From: Rhodospirillaceae bacterium | Lineage (GTDB): Bacteria > Pseudomonadota > Alphaproteobacteria > Rhodospirillales > Rhodospirillaceae | Length of the DNA stretch: 64,000 nucleotides | Reading direction: 5' to 3' | Assembly: GCA_018666155.1 (NCBI GenBank) | Contig: JABJAH010000064.1 | Span: forward strand, 1-64,000 | Part shown: piece by piece, positions 45,223 to 54,792 of the stretch | How positions within the stretch are numbered: the first letter of the stretch is position 1 | Layout: the number at the start of each line of letters is the position of its first letter | The notes under the pieces: model-generated | What the model saw: the letters and a program-made list of their open reading frames with translations, nothing else | What the model was told of the DNA's origin: nothing | The model's database searches: none | Translations under genes and position numbers: made by a program

Positions 45223-45539
45223 CCAAGCGTCGTTTCGTGCGTAATCCAATCTAAATATTCGGGAACACCGGCCGTCATATCGTATGCAACGATACAAGGC
45301 GTATCATATGAATGAAGGTCACGCAGGCGCACCATGGCCGCCTCTCGTCGCTCATGCGTCGTTTTTGCGATGAGCAGACTCTCCTGGCTGCTCTCAATCT
45401 TCCCCTGCCATCTATAAACCGACGTTACTCCATCTATGATATTTACGCAGGCTACGAGCTGCTCAGAAACCAGCGTTTCAGCCAGTTTTTGCGCCTCTTC
45501 CGGCCCACTTGTCGCGACATAAATCATGCATGTATTCAT
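45219..45539 (-). CDS. cutA: divalent-cation tolerance protein CutA
   Basis: Small trimeric protein of 106 residues with a PII-like fold: MIYVATSGPEEAQKLAETLV, CVNIIDGVTSVYRWQGKIES and a late SYDTPCIVAYDMTAGVPEYL. Role in copper tolerance is described for E. coli but the biochemical function is unsettled. Convergent and 4-nt overlapping with ispDF. The upstream intergenic stretch carries a perfect dyad (45575-45591). Confidence 0.92.
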   Translation of the reverse strand: MNTCMIYVATSGPEEAQKLAETLVSEQLVACVNIIDGVTSVYRWQGKIESSQESLLIAKTTHERREAAMVRLRDLHSYDTPCIVAYDMTAGVPEYLDWITHETTLG

Positions 45540-45574
45540 GTGAGTCTGGGCCTCCTCGCTGCGCGTGCTATAGT

Positions 45575-45591
45575 TTTCTTAACCTAAGAAA
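45575..45591. promoter_or_regulatory. perfect dyad in the cutA / small-gene divergent promoter region
   Basis: TTTCTTA (45575-45581) and TAAGAAA (45585-45591) with a 3-nt spacer, 36 nt upstream of the cutA start and 50 nt upstream of the plus-strand start at 45641. A -10-like TATAGT (45569-45574) overlaps it on the plus strand. Likely an operator or promoter element; the regulator is unknown. Confidence 0.45.
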
Positions 45592-45640
45592 CGCACCATG
45601 CTTCAAAATACACCAGTCCACCGGCAAATGGGGACGCGCC

Positions 45641-45895
45641 ATGGACGCTAAGATACAAAAATCAACGCGCCTCTCACTGGCGCAAAAAAAGTGGTTACTC
45701 CGCGGGCTTACTCAGCCCGGCGGTAAGTTGCCGTTGTTCGACGAGAACGGCAAGAAGATCAACCTACAAGTTGTCCGTAAATGTGTTGATGAAGGTTGGG
45801 CCGAACCTTGGTTTGCTAATCATCTCAAACCTGACTGGCTGGTCTGCAAACTAACAGACGCAGGCCGAACGGCTATTACTACTGACAAAAATTAG
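45641..45895 (+). CDS. small hypothetical protein
   Basis: 84 residues from ATG 45641 (GGGGA 5-9 nt before). An in-frame start at 45509 overlaps cutA and the dyad and is rejected. The sequence (RLSLAQKKWLLRGLTQPGGKL, then VRKCVDEGWAEPWF and LVCKLTDAGRTAI) suggests a winged-helix-like DNA-binding fold: helix, helix, recognition region and a LTDAGRTA wing, as in MarR- or restriction-related small proteins. I do not recognise a named family. Convergent with the following gene. Confidence 0.65.
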   Translation: MDAKIQKSTRLSLAQKKWLLRGLTQPGGKLPLFDENGKKINLQVVRKCVDEGWAEPWFANHLKPDWLVCKLTDAGRTAITTDKN

Positions 45896-45913
45896 CGACG
45901 GAACGCTTTTAGG

Positions 45914-46429
45914 CTAAGCTTGGAGTTCCAGAGTTTCACCGCGACCAGCGAAGACGTTAGCCGCGGCAATAGCCTGTTGCGCATAGCGTGACGTGGCGTC
46001 AACGAAGGCTTGAGGTAAAGGTGCGGCGGACTGTGAAGCCTTGCTCTGTGCTGCCTCTGCATTTTTGCGGTTCGACGCAAGGTAGGAGAACAGCCCATTG
46101 GTCTCCTCACTACTAATCGATGACGGCCCCTCTTGCGGGACCTTTTCTGTTCTAATGAACTGCGTTTGTGAAAGCGTTTCATTGGAGTCAGGCGTCTTTG
46201 CCGATTTTGATGAAGCGGCGTTGAGTCCGGCTAAAGTGCCTTCAGTGAGAAGAGTCCGAAATACAGGACGGCTGTCCTTTTGCGCACCTTGGTCATTCTG
46301 CTGCTGGCGACGATCTTCTTGCGCACGGTCGCCCTCGCGTGCCGGCGTTGCGACAACACGTTTGGCAGCGAGCCCACCAAGTGGGGCGCCGGTTTGGTTG
46401 AGTCCTGAATAATCGGTTTGGACGTGCAC
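45914..46429 (-). CDS. hypothetical protein, low-complexity middle
   Basis: 171 residues from GTG 46429, which has GGAG about 7 nt before it; a TTG at 46459 is an alternative. No signal or membrane segment. The middle is rich in Gln, Asp, Arg and Ser (DRRQQQNDQGAQKDS). Only the end (AFVDATSRYAQQAIAAANVF) looks ordered, a helix followed by a short strand. I do not recognise it. Conserved short C-terminal block with disordered linker suggests a scaffold or export substrate, but that is a guess. Confidence 0.5.
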   Translation of the reverse strand: MHVQTDYSGLNQTGAPLGGLAAKRVVATPAREGDRAQEDRRQQQNDQGAQKDSRPVFRTLLTEGTLAGLNAASSKSAKTPDSNETLSQTQFIRTEKVPQEGPSSISSEETNGLFSYLASNRKNAEAAQSKASQSAAPLPQAFVDATSRYAQQAIAAANVFAGRGETLELQA

Positions 46430-46565
46430 GGTCCACTCCGCCTCTTCTGCTGCGAACAATAGTCATACTTTATTAAACTTTTGCCTCAACCGCAACTAAA
46501 GGACGAATAGGCGGTTAGGAAAAGCTTTAAAGCATTGTCGTAACACATTGAATTATAGGAAAAAA

Positions 46566-46642
46566 TGGTCGGAGCGGCGGGATTCGAACCCACGACCCCC
46601 ACACCCCCAGTATGGTGCGCTACCTGACTGCGCTACGCTCCG
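46566..46642 (-). tRNA. tRNA-Pro(GGG)
   Basis: Minus strand: acceptor CGGAGCG/CGCTCCG, D-stem GCGC with loop AGTCAGGTA, anticodon stem CCATA/TGTGG and loop CTGGGGG, giving anticodon GGG. T-arm GTGGG-TTCGAAT-CCCGC follows, with discriminator A and encoded CCA. 77 nt. Sits in the usual alphaproteobacterial place behind merR-ihfA-fabH-plsX. Confidence 0.97.
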
Positions 46643-46757
46643 ACCGGTTCTAGCCCAATAAAGGTATAAGGGGGGTGTCTTGGGCTGGAAGGCGCGGACT
46701 ATAACCGCGGCCCATACACAAAACAATGCGCAACGCGCCATGCGTCGCCGTTGTATT

Positions 46758-47177
46758 TTACCGTGCCGCCAACGCCGTTCTTAAAGTATCACGAAGGCCT
46801 TTTAGGTCTTCGACAAGAGCGTTCATATCAGGGAGTGATGTATCGGGCTGGCTTTTGCTCTTAGCCTCTGGCGCGTTTACCGGGCCGCTCTCTCCATCAA
46901 CGACGGTTTTTACACCATGGTCGCGAAAGAGCTTTTGGACGCCTTTAATCGTGAGGCCATCATCATACAAAAGGCTGCGAATACGCTTCAGCAGGGTGAC
47001 ATCTTCAGGACGGTAATAGCGGCGCCCACCCCCCCTCTTAAGAGGACGGACTTGGCTAAACTTTGATTCCCAGAAACGCAGTACATGCTGCGGCACACTA
47101 AGTTCCGCGGCCACCTCACTGATGGTTCTATACGCCGCTTCAGATTTGCGTGGCCGGGCCGCTTGAGTATCGCTCAC
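46758..47177 (-). CDS. MerR-family transcriptional regulator
   Basis: 139 residues. The N-terminal winged helix [20 protein letters not shown] and the second part [20 protein letters not shown] are typical of MerR proteins. The C-terminus is short, without cysteine clusters, so not a metal sensor. A conserved alphaproteobacterial gene immediately after ihfA (5 nt). Target genes unknown. Confidence 0.88.
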   Translation of the reverse strand: MSDTQAARPRKSEAAYRTISEVAAELSVPQHVLRFWESKFSQVRPLKRGGGRRYYRPEDVTLLKRIRSLLYDDGLTIKGVQKLFRDHGVKTVVDGESGPVNAPEAKSKSQPDTSLPDMNALVEDLKGLRDTLRTALAAR

Positions 47178-47182
47178 TGATG

Positions 47183-47545
47183 TTATGTCTCAGAAGAATA
47201 TGAGTCGGAAGGAGATGTCGGTGGTGCACCATCATCAGGTGCCATTCCCGAAACGTCTTCTCCCCGAATGCGTGCCTTCAGCAACTGTGACGGACGGAAC
47301 ACGAGCACCTTGCGTGGCAAGATAGGGACTTCGTCACCAGTCTTAGGGTTGCGTCCAATCCGTTCACCCTTTTGGCGAACTGAGAAGCTACCAAACGACG
47401 AAATTTTTACGGTCTCTGCGCGCACGAGAGCAGACGAAATTTCACCAAGAACCATTTCAAGCAGCTCGGCAGATTCATTCCGAGATAGCCCAACTTCTTG
47501 GTAAATCGATTCACTCAATTGCGCGCGGGTCATGGTGCGGCTCAT
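47183..47545 (-). CDS. ihfA: integration host factor subunit alpha
   Basis: DNA-bending protein of 120 residues. The HU/IHF fold is clear: [20 protein letters not shown], then [20 protein letters not shown] and the arm with [20 protein letters not shown]. The last 20 or so residues form an acidic/serine tail longer than the E. coli protein. Works with IhfB, coded elsewhere. Lies between fabH and the MerR gene. Confidence 0.93.
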   Translation of the reverse strand: MSRTMTRAQLSESIYQEVGLSRNESAELLEMVLGEISSALVRAETVKISSFGSFSVRQKGERIGRNPKTGDEVPILPRKVLVFRPSQLLKARIRGEDVSGMAPDDGAPPTSPSDSYSSET

Positions 47546-47667
47546 GTCGCACTGTCCCCCTATTTGCGGTGCGCCAACGCAAGGACGTTAGCCCGGTTGG
47601 CGTAATGCCGTCAATACAGGTTTCTATTCATTTGCAATGCGTTAGATGGAATTTATCGAGTACTACA

Positions 47668-48642
47668 CTACATCCGGGCTAGTGCTGAACCCCACGTAAA
47701 GCCGCCACCCATGGCTTCCATCAAGACCATGTGCCCTGGCTTGATCCGTCCATCATCGACGCCAGCGGCTAAGGCGAGCGGAATAGAGGCGGCCGACGTA
47801 TTCGCATGGCGGTCAACTGTGACAATGACTTTATCATTTGGAATGCGTAATTTCTTAGCGGTCGAGTCAAGAATGCGCTTGTTGGCTTGATGGGGAACCA
47901 GCCAATCGACATCGTCGATGGTGATATCGTTAGCCGCCAAAGCTTCTTTTACGGTATCTGCAAGATTAACGACTGCGTGTCGAAACACCTCACGACCTTC
48001 CATGCGAACATGTCCGGTGGTTTGAGTGCTCGATGCACCGCCGTCGACATAGAGCAAATCGTGTTGGCTACCGTCAGAGTGCAAATGCGTGGAAAGGACG
48101 CCTCGATCCGCAATGGTGCCCTCACCCTCTTCCGCCGTTAAAGTGACTGCGCCCGCCCCGTCACCGAAGAGGACACAGGTCGAACGATCCTCCCAGTCGA
48201 GAATGCGTGAAAAGGTTTCTGCCCCAATGAAAAGGGCTGATTTAACCTGACCGCAGCGGATAAAATTATCGACAACTGAAAGACCATAGACAAAGCCTGA
48301 ACAAACAGCTTGAACATCAAAAGAGGGGACGCCACGCCGGCCAAAAGCGGCTTGTACTTTGGCTGCAGTGGCAGGAAAGGTGTGATCTGGCGTTGCCGTG
48401 GCAACAACAAATAGGTCTATGTCCTCGCCTTTGATCCCTGCGCGCTCAAGCGCTTGCCGCCCCGCGGCGATAGCCAAGTCAGATGTCGTCTCACCGTCGG
48501 CGGCTACATGGCGCTGCTTGATGCCGGTGCGCTCTTGAATCCATTCGTCAGTCGTATCAACGGTCTTCGACAGCTCTTCATTGGTCACGATATTCGAAGG
48601 GAGGTAAGACCCTACGCTGCGAATAACCGATCGAGTAGTCAT
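47668..48642 (-). CDS. fabH: beta-ketoacyl-ACP synthase III
   Basis: Condenses acetyl-CoA with malonyl-ACP to start fatty-acid synthesis. 324 residues: [20 protein letters not shown] early, the catalytic cysteine in [16 protein letters not shown], the histidine in [14 protein letters not shown], and the asparagine in [13 protein letters not shown]. Start overlaps plsX by 4 nt. Followed by ihfA after a 122-nt gap. Confidence 0.96.
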   Translation of the reverse strand: MTTRSVIRSVGSYLPSNIVTNEELSKTVDTTDEWIQERTGIKQRHVAADGETTSDLAIAAGRQALERAGIKGEDIDLFVVATATPDHTFPATAAKVQAAFGRRGVPSFDVQAVCSGFVYGLSVVDNFIRCGQVKSALFIGAETFSRILDWEDRSTCVLFGDGAGAVTLTAEEGEGTIADRGVLSTHLHSDGSQHDLLYVDGGASSTQTTGHVRMEGREVFRHAVVNLADTVKEALAANDITIDDVDWLVPHQANKRILDSTAKKLRIPNDKVIVTVDRHANTSAASIPLALAAGVDDGRIKPGHMVLMEAMGGGFTWGSALARM

Positions 48643-49694
48643 GCTGTCTTAGCGGCCTGAATTGATTCAACGGCATCGAAATTCAAGTGAGTCAGTTGCT
48701 CGCCGATTCCACTATTCAGGTCGCGCTTAACCATATCAACCGCAACTCCGATAGCATTGGCGAACCCGAGTGCGTCCGTTCCGCCGTGACTCTTCACGGC
48801 CACACCATTTAGACCGACGAAAAGCGCCCCGTTATATCGGCGTGGATCCAACCGCGTCATAACCTTACCCAAAACAGGTTTTATGAGCAGGTAACCGAGT
48901 TTAGCCATCCATGAGCTTTTAAACGCTGACCGCAGAAATTGTGTGTAGAGCTTGGCCGTTCCTTCCGCCGTCTTCAAAGCGACGTTCCCAGTGAAACCAT
49001 CCGTGACGACCACGTCGACCGTACCCAGGGTGATATCGTCACCTTCAATAAAGCCGACGAAATCCATCGCTAAATCGGCATCCCGTAAGATCGCCGCAGC
49101 GTCGCGCAACAAAGGCGTTCCCTTTAGATCTTCAGAGCCAATGTTCAGCAGGCCCACTCTCGGCATTTCAATGCCAGAAATCGCTCGGATGAAACTGGCC
49201 CCCATAACCGCGAACTCGACCAAATTGCGCACATCGCATTGGGCATTGGCGCCCAAATCGAGCATCGTTGTTTCACCGACCTCGTTGGGGAATAAAGAAC
49301 AAATGGCCGGACGATCAATGCCAGGCAATGTTCGCATACTGAGTTTCGCCATTGCCATCAGCGCGCCTGTGTTGCCGGCGGATACAACGCCATCGGCGTC
49401 ACCCGTCTTCACCGCGTCGATCGCGTTCCACATACTTGATTTGCGACCCTGGCGAATGGCCTGCGAAACCTTTTGCTCACCGGTGATGACGTCGTCTGAA
49501 TGACGAACTTCGCAGCAGTCTTTCAGGGCCGGATTGCCATCCAAGAAGGGCTGAATGGCTTCGCTGCGTCCGTGAACCAGGTAGCGTACGCCGGGATAGC
49601 GGACATGAGCTTCCGAAATCCCATCCATAACAATGGCTGGAGCAGAATCACCGCCCATAGCGTCAACAGATAGGGTGATTTCTCTCGCCACCAA
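48639..49694 (-). CDS. plsX: phosphate acyltransferase PlsX
   Basis: Makes acyl-phosphate from acyl-ACP for phospholipid synthesis. 351 residues: [70 protein letters not shown]. Upstream of and overlapping fabH, the usual order rpmF-plsX-fabH. Soluble, peripheral membrane enzyme. Confidence 0.96.
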   Translation of the reverse strand: MVAREITLSVDAMGGDSAPAIVMDGISEAHVRYPGVRYLVHGRSEAIQPFLDGNPALKDCCEVRHSDDVITGEQKVSQAIRQGRKSSMWNAIDAVKTGDADGVVSAGNTGALMAMAKLSMRTLPGIDRPAICSLFPNEVGETTMLDLGANAQCDVRNLVEFAVMGASFIRAISGIEMPRVGLLNIGSEDLKGTPLLRDAAAILRDADLAMDFVGFIEGDDITLGTVDVVVTDGFTGNVALKTAEGTAKLYTQFLRSAFKSSWMAKLGYLLIKPVLGKVMTRLDPRRYNGALFVGLNGVAVKSHGGTDALGFANAIGVAVDMVKRDLNSGIGEQLTHLNFDAVESIQAAKTA

Positions 49695-49778
49695 CAGCCC
49701 CTCAATCCCTTTAGCGGTAACTGAAGACGGCCCCGCTTGTGCGGAAACGGGTTAATCCCGTTCAGCCATCTACCCTAA

Positions 49779-49800
49779 GAAAAAGCGCCGTTACCGGCGC
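49779..49800 (-). terminator. Rho-independent terminator after rpmF
   Basis: Perfect stem GCGCCG/CGGCGC (49785-49790, 49795-49800) with a TTAC loop. On the minus strand it is followed by TTTTT (49780-49784). It lies 9 nt after the rpmF stop and would separate rpmF from plsX. Confidence 0.8.
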
Positions 49801-49809
49801 ACAGGTCGA

Positions 49810-49998
49810 TTATAGGACAGTTTGGGCCGGTTCTACCACGTCTCGATCATTATAAGACCCACAGGCCTGACAAACGTGGTGCGGGCGCTTGGTTTCGCCG
49901 CAATTCGGGCATTCCTGGTAAACGCTCGCGCTCAATGAATCATGCGAGCGGCGCATGTTCCGCTTGGATTTGGAGACTTTTTTCTTAGGTACAGCCAT
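49810..49998 (-). CDS. rpmF: 50S ribosomal protein L32
   Basis: 62 residues: [18 protein letters not shown] start, then the zinc-ribbon [18 protein letters not shown] with two CxxC pairs, so the zinc-binding (C+) form. Lies between yceD and plsX as in most proteobacteria. Confidence 0.97.
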   Translation of the reverse strand: MAVPKKKVSKSKRNMRRSHDSLSASVYQECPNCGETKRPHHVCQACGSYNDRDVVEPAQTVL

Positions 49999-50117
49999 TT
50001 CTCTTACTTTCTCAGGAATTTCGGGGTTTGGGGCATAGATTTTAGAGGCCTCAAACGAAGGGCGAGTACATACCGAAAAGCGCCTCTGGGGGCAAGGCTT
50101 CTGAGCTGTCTGTGCCT

Positions 50118-50651
50118 TTAACCCTGGGGTTTTAATTTTGAAAGGGCAGCAAAGGGATTGGTTGACCCTGTTTCATCTGAGGAATTCTCAGTTTCAAGCC
50201 ATTTTTGAGCGTCAAATGCGGCCTCGGGGGCACGCGGATAAGGGTTAAGGTTCAGCACTAAATGCTCCACGACCAGCGCACCTAAGTCGATCTGACCATC
50301 TAAAACTGGCTCCGGCGGATCTTCGTCGACTAAATCAACGTCCACTTCGACCCGGGATTTAATGGCATCCAGGGTATATGTCAGGGCAATCTCCGCATCT
50401 ACAACTGCCGGAACTGGCTCAAGAGAAACCCCGCAAGTCTGAATAACATCGGCGCTTATACGCCCTCGAACGGCCAGAAGCGGCCCCGCTCCTTTTGTGA
50501 TCTGAAAAGTGGCCTCAAGACGGCCCACCTCCAACAGACCGCACTCGCCAGCTATATCCCGGCGTTCTGTAGGGCTCGAGACTATTGCAACATCCCGCCC
50601 TTTGGGAGAAATCGCTGTAACGGGAATAAAATGTGACAGAAGTGACGACAC
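50118..50651 (-). CDS. YceD/DUF177 family protein
   Basis: 177 residues of the DUF177 family, linked to 23S rRNA and rpmF expression control. The typical core [20 protein letters not shown] and the late [20 protein letters not shown] (with the D-L-x-x-L-V-x-E-x-L pattern) are present. Located between the cytochrome c chaperone gene and rpmF, with which it is normally found. Confidence 0.88.
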   Translation of the reverse strand: MSSLLSHFIPVTAISPKGRDVAIVSSPTERRDIAGECGLLEVGRLEATFQITKGAGPLLAVRGRISADVIQTCGVSLEPVPAVVDAEIALTYTLDAIKSRVEVDVDLVDEDPPEPVLDGQIDLGALVVEHLVLNLNPYPRAPEAAFDAQKWLETENSSDETGSTNPFAALSKLKPQG

Positions 50652-50655
50652 GGAT

Positions 50656-51210
50656 TTATGCGGCTGGCTTCTGATTTTGCGGGGTTGGGAAGTCAGCGGC
50701 CCCCTGGACTAAGGCCTCTATTGTCTGACCAGCTAAATGAGTGTCAGCGGCCATGACATAGGATGCTAAGCAAGAAATTGCTTCGGGTTCAGCTTCCACA
50801 GCACGATAAACGGTTTCGGAGAGAGCACCGATTACTTCATCCGCACCCTTGTCTATTGCGGCTTCCCACGTTTCAGCTCGACCATAGAAGGCCTTGGCCA
50901 TTTTTTTGACCTGCCGCCCGACACTCAGGTCACCGACCCCCATCTCTCGGAGGTTTCTGTCCATGTCAGCAAACATTAAGTTGAGCAAAGCTTGGTTGAT
51001 ATCTGCTGCTTCCTCACCTTGGTGCCGCAGCCTGCGAACCAATAGCATAATATGTATAATGATGAGGTCAAAACGCCCATCAACGGTGTCGGGTACGCCT
51101 AAGTTCACAAAAAAGGTCGGAGAGCGAGCCTGGTCGACTGCCGCCAGATAAAGAGTATTGGACACGTCAGCCGTACGCCGCGCTGCGCGAAATGAATTGA
51201 TAAGGCCCAT
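50656..51210 (-). CDS. ubiquinol-cytochrome c chaperone (CBP3-like) family protein
   Basis: 184 residues. The segment DTVDGRFDLIIIHIMLLVRR and the later LMFADMDRNLREMGVGDLSV are the pattern of the Ubiq_cyt_C_chap domain (relatives of mitochondrial Cbp3), which helps cytochrome bc1 assembly. Conserved neighbour of yceD in alphaproteobacteria. Divergent with bamE. No catalytic motif; function by family only. Confidence 0.85.
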   Translation of the reverse strand: MGLINSFRAARRTADVSNTLYLAAVDQARSPTFFVNLGVPDTVDGRFDLIIIHIMLLVRRLRHQGEEAADINQALLNLMFADMDRNLREMGVGDLSVGRQVKKMAKAFYGRAETWEAAIDKGADEVIGALSETVYRAVEAEPEAISCLASYVMAADTHLAGQTIEALVQGAADFPTPQNQKPAA

Positions 51211-51343
51211 GGAAGCTCGTCATCCGTCTTATATGAGGACCTCTATTTCACCTGCTAGCCCATCGAAGTCAACGCAAGTGCAGTCCAAATTGCCTTATTT
51301 TGCCGTCTACCACCCTCGTGTGGCTTCTGATATAAAACGCGCC

Positions 51344-51823
51344 ATGATTAAAACCATTTCTATGACGTCACGCCTTCGCTCAGCACTTGTTGTAGCAACA
51401 TGTGCCGCCGCTCTTAGCTTGAGCGGCTGTGCGAAGGACATTAATGCACGGGGCAATCTGCCGCCCGAAGACGCGTTAACGCAACTTCAGCCCGGTCAGC
51501 AAACCCGCCAGGATGTCCAACTTATTATGGGTACGCCATCGACCGTATCGACGCTCGGGGACGAGACTTGGTACTACATCAGTGCGATTACAACTCAGTA
51601 TGCGTTCTATTCTAGCGAGGAATTAGAACGTGACGTTTTCGCCTTATCCTTCGATGAGCGCGGCATTTTGCAAGAGGTCAAAAACCTTCGTCTCGAAGAT
51701 GGTGAGGATCTGCAAATCGTCGAGCGGGAAACACCAACGATGGGTAGAGAATTTAGCCTCATTGAACAGTTGATCGGCAACCTGGGCCGGTTCGACCGCG
51801 GCCAACCTGAAGCGGGTCCTTAA
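51344..51823 (+). CDS. bamE: outer-membrane assembly lipoprotein BamE (SmpA/OmlA)
   Basis: Lipoprotein of the BAM complex. I start at ATG 51344 (an in-frame ATG 51362 is possible); starts further left have no signal peptide. The signal ends with lipobox LSGC. Then the SmpA_OmlA core: LTQLQPGQQTRQDVQLIMGT and TVSTLGDETWYYISAIT. About 159 residues. No good Shine-Dalgarno is visible, so the exact start is open. Convergent with hppA across a shared terminator. Confidence 0.9.
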   Translation: MIKTISMTSRLRSALVVATCAAALSLSGCAKDINARGNLPPEDALTQLQPGQQTRQDVQLIMGTPSTVSTLGDETWYYISAITTQYAFYSSEELERDVFALSFDERGILQEVKNLRLEDGEDLQIVERETPTMGREFSLIEQLIGNLGRFDRGQPEAGP

Positions 51824-51860
51824 AACGCCATCTTCGATACGCTATAGATTGAGATACAAA

Positions 51861-51888
51861 AAAAGCCCCGGCGATGAGCCGGGGCTTT
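51861..51888. terminator. bidirectional terminator between bamE and hppA
   Basis: Nine-pair stem AGCCCCGGC/GCCGGGGCT with loop GATGA, flanked by an A-run on the left and TTTT on the right. It can end bamE (+) and hppA (-) transcription, the clearest terminator in the window. Confidence 0.92.
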
Positions 51889-51908
51889 TCTCATTCAGTG
51901 TCAATCGA

Positions 51909-53990
51909 TTAGCCAGCAAGTATGGCCAACATCAAGAGCGCAACAATGTTGATGATCTTGATCATCGGGTTAATCGCCGGGCCAGCCGTATCTTTGTACG
52001 GATCTCCGACAGTGTCGCCGGTCACCGCGGCCTTATGGGCTTCTGAGCCTTTGCCACCATGGTTGCCGTCTTCGATGTACTTCTTGGCATTATCCCAAGC
52101 GCCACCGCCTGAGGTCATCGAAATGGCCACAAACAGTCCGGTCACGATGGTCCCGAGGAGCATGGCGCCAAGAGCGATGAAGCCCTGGGCCTGACCAGCG
52201 GTCATTGCAACGATGAAGTACAACGCGAGGGGGGCAATGATCGGCAGCAAGGAAGGCACAATCATTTCTTTGATGGCGGCCTTGGTCAGCATGTCGACCA
52301 AAACGCCGTACTCAGGCTTTTCGGTGCCTGCCATAATACCTGGCTTGGCCTTGAACTGGCGGCGCACTTCAACCACGACAGCGCCCCCGGCCCGGCCCAC
52401 AGCCTGCATGCCCATGGAGGCGAACAGGTATGGCAGCATGCCACCAATAAAGAGGCCGATGACCACATACGGGTCTTTCAAAGAGAAGGCGATGCCCTTC
52501 AGTTCTGGGAAGTAAAACTCCAGATCTGACGTGTAAGCGGCGAATAGCACCAGCGACGCTAGACCGGCAGAGCCGATGGCGTAGCCCTTGGTGACAGCCT
52601 TGGTCGTGTTACCAACCGCGTCCAATGTATCTGTGATCTTGCGGACGTCTTCAGGCAACTTAGCCATTTCAGCAATACCACCAGCATTGTCGGTGACGGG
52701 ACCGTAGGCGTCGAGCGCGACGACCATACCGGCCAAAGCCAACATGGTGGTTGCTGAGATGGCGATACCGAATAGGCCAGCCTGCGAGAACGCTGCAATG
52801 ATCGCCGCAGAGATCAACAGAACCGGAAGCGCTGTGGATTCCATGGAAACCGCTAAGCCTTGGATCACGTTGGTGCCATGGCCTGTTGTTGAGGCTGCTG
52901 CAACACTCTTCACGGGACGATAGTCAGTACCCGTGTAGTACTCGGTGATCCAGATGATGACGCCAGTGACAACCAGGCCGATAACAGCACAAGTGATCAT
53001 CTGAGAGCCGGTGATCAAGGTTCCGTCAGTCATCATGATGTCTGTTTCAAACATTATGTTGGTGACAACCACAATCAAAGCACCAGAAATGACGGCGCAG
53101 ACGATAAAGCCGCGATACAAAGCACTCATCACCTTGCCGCCGTCTTTAACGCCGACGAAGAAGGTGCCGATGATCGAGCCGATGATGCAGACGCCGCCAA
53201 TAACCAACGGGTAGAGCATCACCGTGGCCTGAGCCGCACCGTCAAAGAAGATCGTACCCAACAACATGGTGGCTACAACGGTCACAGCGTAGGTTTCGAA
53301 CAGATCAGCGGCCATACCAGCACAGTCACCGACGTTATCCCCCACGTTGTCGGCGATGGTCGCTGGGTTGCGCGGGTCATCTTCCGGGATGCCAGCCTCA
53401 ACCTTACCGACCAAGTCACCGCCAACATCCGCACCCTTAGTGAAGATGCCGCCGCCGAGACGGGCGAAGATGGAGATCAGCGAAGCGCCGAAGGAGAGAG
53501 CGATCAGGGCTTCGATCAGCTTGCGCTCATCCGTACCCATGCCGAGCAGAGCAAAATAATAGCCGCCAACTGCGAGGAGACCGAGGCCGACCACCAACAT
53601 GCCGGTCACGCCACCAGACTTAAAGGCCACGGCGTGAGCCGCGCTCATGCCTGAGGACCGGGCCGCTTCCGCCGTACGCACGTTGGCGCGGACGGAGACA
53701 TTCATGCCCACGTAGCCAGCGATACCGGAACAAACCGCGCCGATGACGAAGCCAATCGCGGACAACATGCCGAGGGTCAAACCCAGGACGATGGTGACAA
53801 TCACGCCGACGATCGCAATCGTTGTGTACTGGCGGTTTAAGAAAGCTGCGGCGCCTTCTTGAATGGCGCCCGCAATTTCGACCATCAGGTCAGTGCCTGT
53901 GCCCACAGCCATAAGACTGCGTGTGGTGAAAATCCCGTACAGGATGGCAATAACGCCACTGCCCAGGACAATATATTCGAGAGTGCTCAT
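51909..53990 (-). CDS. hppA: proton-translocating inorganic pyrophosphatase
   Basis: 693 residues, about 16 membrane helices. Uses PPi hydrolysis to pump protons. Substrate site [20 protein letters not shown] and [20 protein letters not shown] are intact. Near residue 460 the motif is GNTTKA; the lysine marks the K+-independent class (K+-dependent forms have alanine there). So it should not need potassium. Stands alone, convergent with bamE. Confidence 0.96.
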   Translation of the reverse strand: MSTLEYIVLGSGVIAILYGIFTTRSLMAVGTGTDLMVEIAGAIQEGAAAFLNRQYTTIAIVGVIVTIVLGLTLGMLSAIGFVIGAVCSGIAGYVGMNVSVRANVRTAEAARSSGMSAAHAVAFKSGGVTGMLVVGLGLLAVGGYYFALLGMGTDERKLIEALIALSFGASLISIFARLGGGIFTKGADVGGDLVGKVEAGIPEDDPRNPATIADNVGDNVGDCAGMAADLFETYAVTVVATMLLGTIFFDGAAQATVMLYPLVIGGVCIIGSIIGTFFVGVKDGGKVMSALYRGFIVCAVISGALIVVVTNIMFETDIMMTDGTLITGSQMITCAVIGLVVTGVIIWITEYYTGTDYRPVKSVAAASTTGHGTNVIQGLAVSMESTALPVLLISAAIIAAFSQAGLFGIAISATTMLALAGMVVALDAYGPVTDNAGGIAEMAKLPEDVRKITDTLDAVGNTTKAVTKGYAIGSAGLASLVLFAAYTSDLEFYFPELKGIAFSLKDPYVVIGLFIGGMLPYLFASMGMQAVGRAGGAVVVEVRRQFKAKPGIMAGTEKPEYGVLVDMLTKAAIKEMIVPSLLPIIAPLALYFIVAMTAGQAQGFIALGAMLLGTIVTGLFVAISMTSGGGAWDNAKKYIEDGNHGGKGSEAHKAAVTGDTVGDPYKDTAGPAINPMIKIINIVALLMLAILAG

Positions 53991-54199
53991 GCTCGTTCCA
54001 TTCGATTCGTTGATGGGGCCGGTAATTCCAGCCGTTCGACCCAGAAAACCTCTTGTGGATCAATGAGATAGGTTCTTAGTCACTCTCCCGCCCGGGAAAG
54101 CGCGCGGAGGGTGCCAGAATGGCGTGGACGGTGCAACAGCGGAGTCAGTGGAAAAGACCGTAAATCCTAGGGTCTGGGCTAGCTCGTCCAGCCTTGGGA

Positions 54200-54697
54200 T
54201 TACTGCTCAAACACGGTAATGAGCAAGACGTCCGTAATCATGTCGCCATAGACCTGCTGAGCTGCCCCAACCATTTCCCGCTTGATACCCCGCAGGTCTG
54301 GACGGCGCTTCTTAGCAAAATGCTTTTGAAAATAGACGACGAGACGCTCAGTCAGTGCGCTTTCCATGCGCGGCAGACCGTTTTCGACCGGCGTCCGCTG
54401 TCCCTTGGCGATTTCCATGCGCGCGGTGATATAGATTCTCTTGATGACCCGCGCATCAATAATAACCGGGATAACGATGTCCTCCAGCGGATAGAGCACC
54501 GGCGCCCGCTCCGGCGGCGCAAAAGTCGGCTTACCGCCGTTCATGCCCCCCGAACCACGGGCACTGTCGGCTTCTTCAGCCATTTCCGCTGCTGGATCGG
54601 CGAGAGGGTTCGGAATCACGTCGATCACAACGAGACCGGCGACGCCGCTCCCCACGACCAACACCAATACAACAATGATCATAAGCATGCGTTTCAT
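54200..54697 (-). CDS. fliL: FliL-family flagellar basal-body protein
   Basis: 165 residues: N-terminal anchor MLMIIVVLVLVVGSGVAGLV, a flexible Gly/Ala/Glu-rich linker, then the FliL stomatin-like domain (YPLEDIVIPVIIDARVIKRI to the end). FliL binds the stator and supports torque. No other flagellar gene lies in the window, so this is a stray fliL; whether it serves motility here is unknown. Placed between hppA and thiL. Confidence 0.85.
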   Translation of the reverse strand: MKRMLMIIVVLVLVVGSGVAGLVVIDVIPNPLADPAAEMAEEADSARGSGGMNGGKPTFAPPERAPVLYPLEDIVIPVIIDARVIKRIYITARMEIAKGQRTPVENGLPRMESALTERLVVYFQKHFAKKRRPDLRGIKREMVGAAQQVYGDMITDVLLITVFEQ

Positions 54698-54792
54698 GAC
54701 GTAACCCTGCTACGATTTCCCGCTCGCGTAAACCGCTCTCGCCCGATGGCATGATTATTAATCATATAGCTTTGCCCTAGAGGCCTTCGCCT

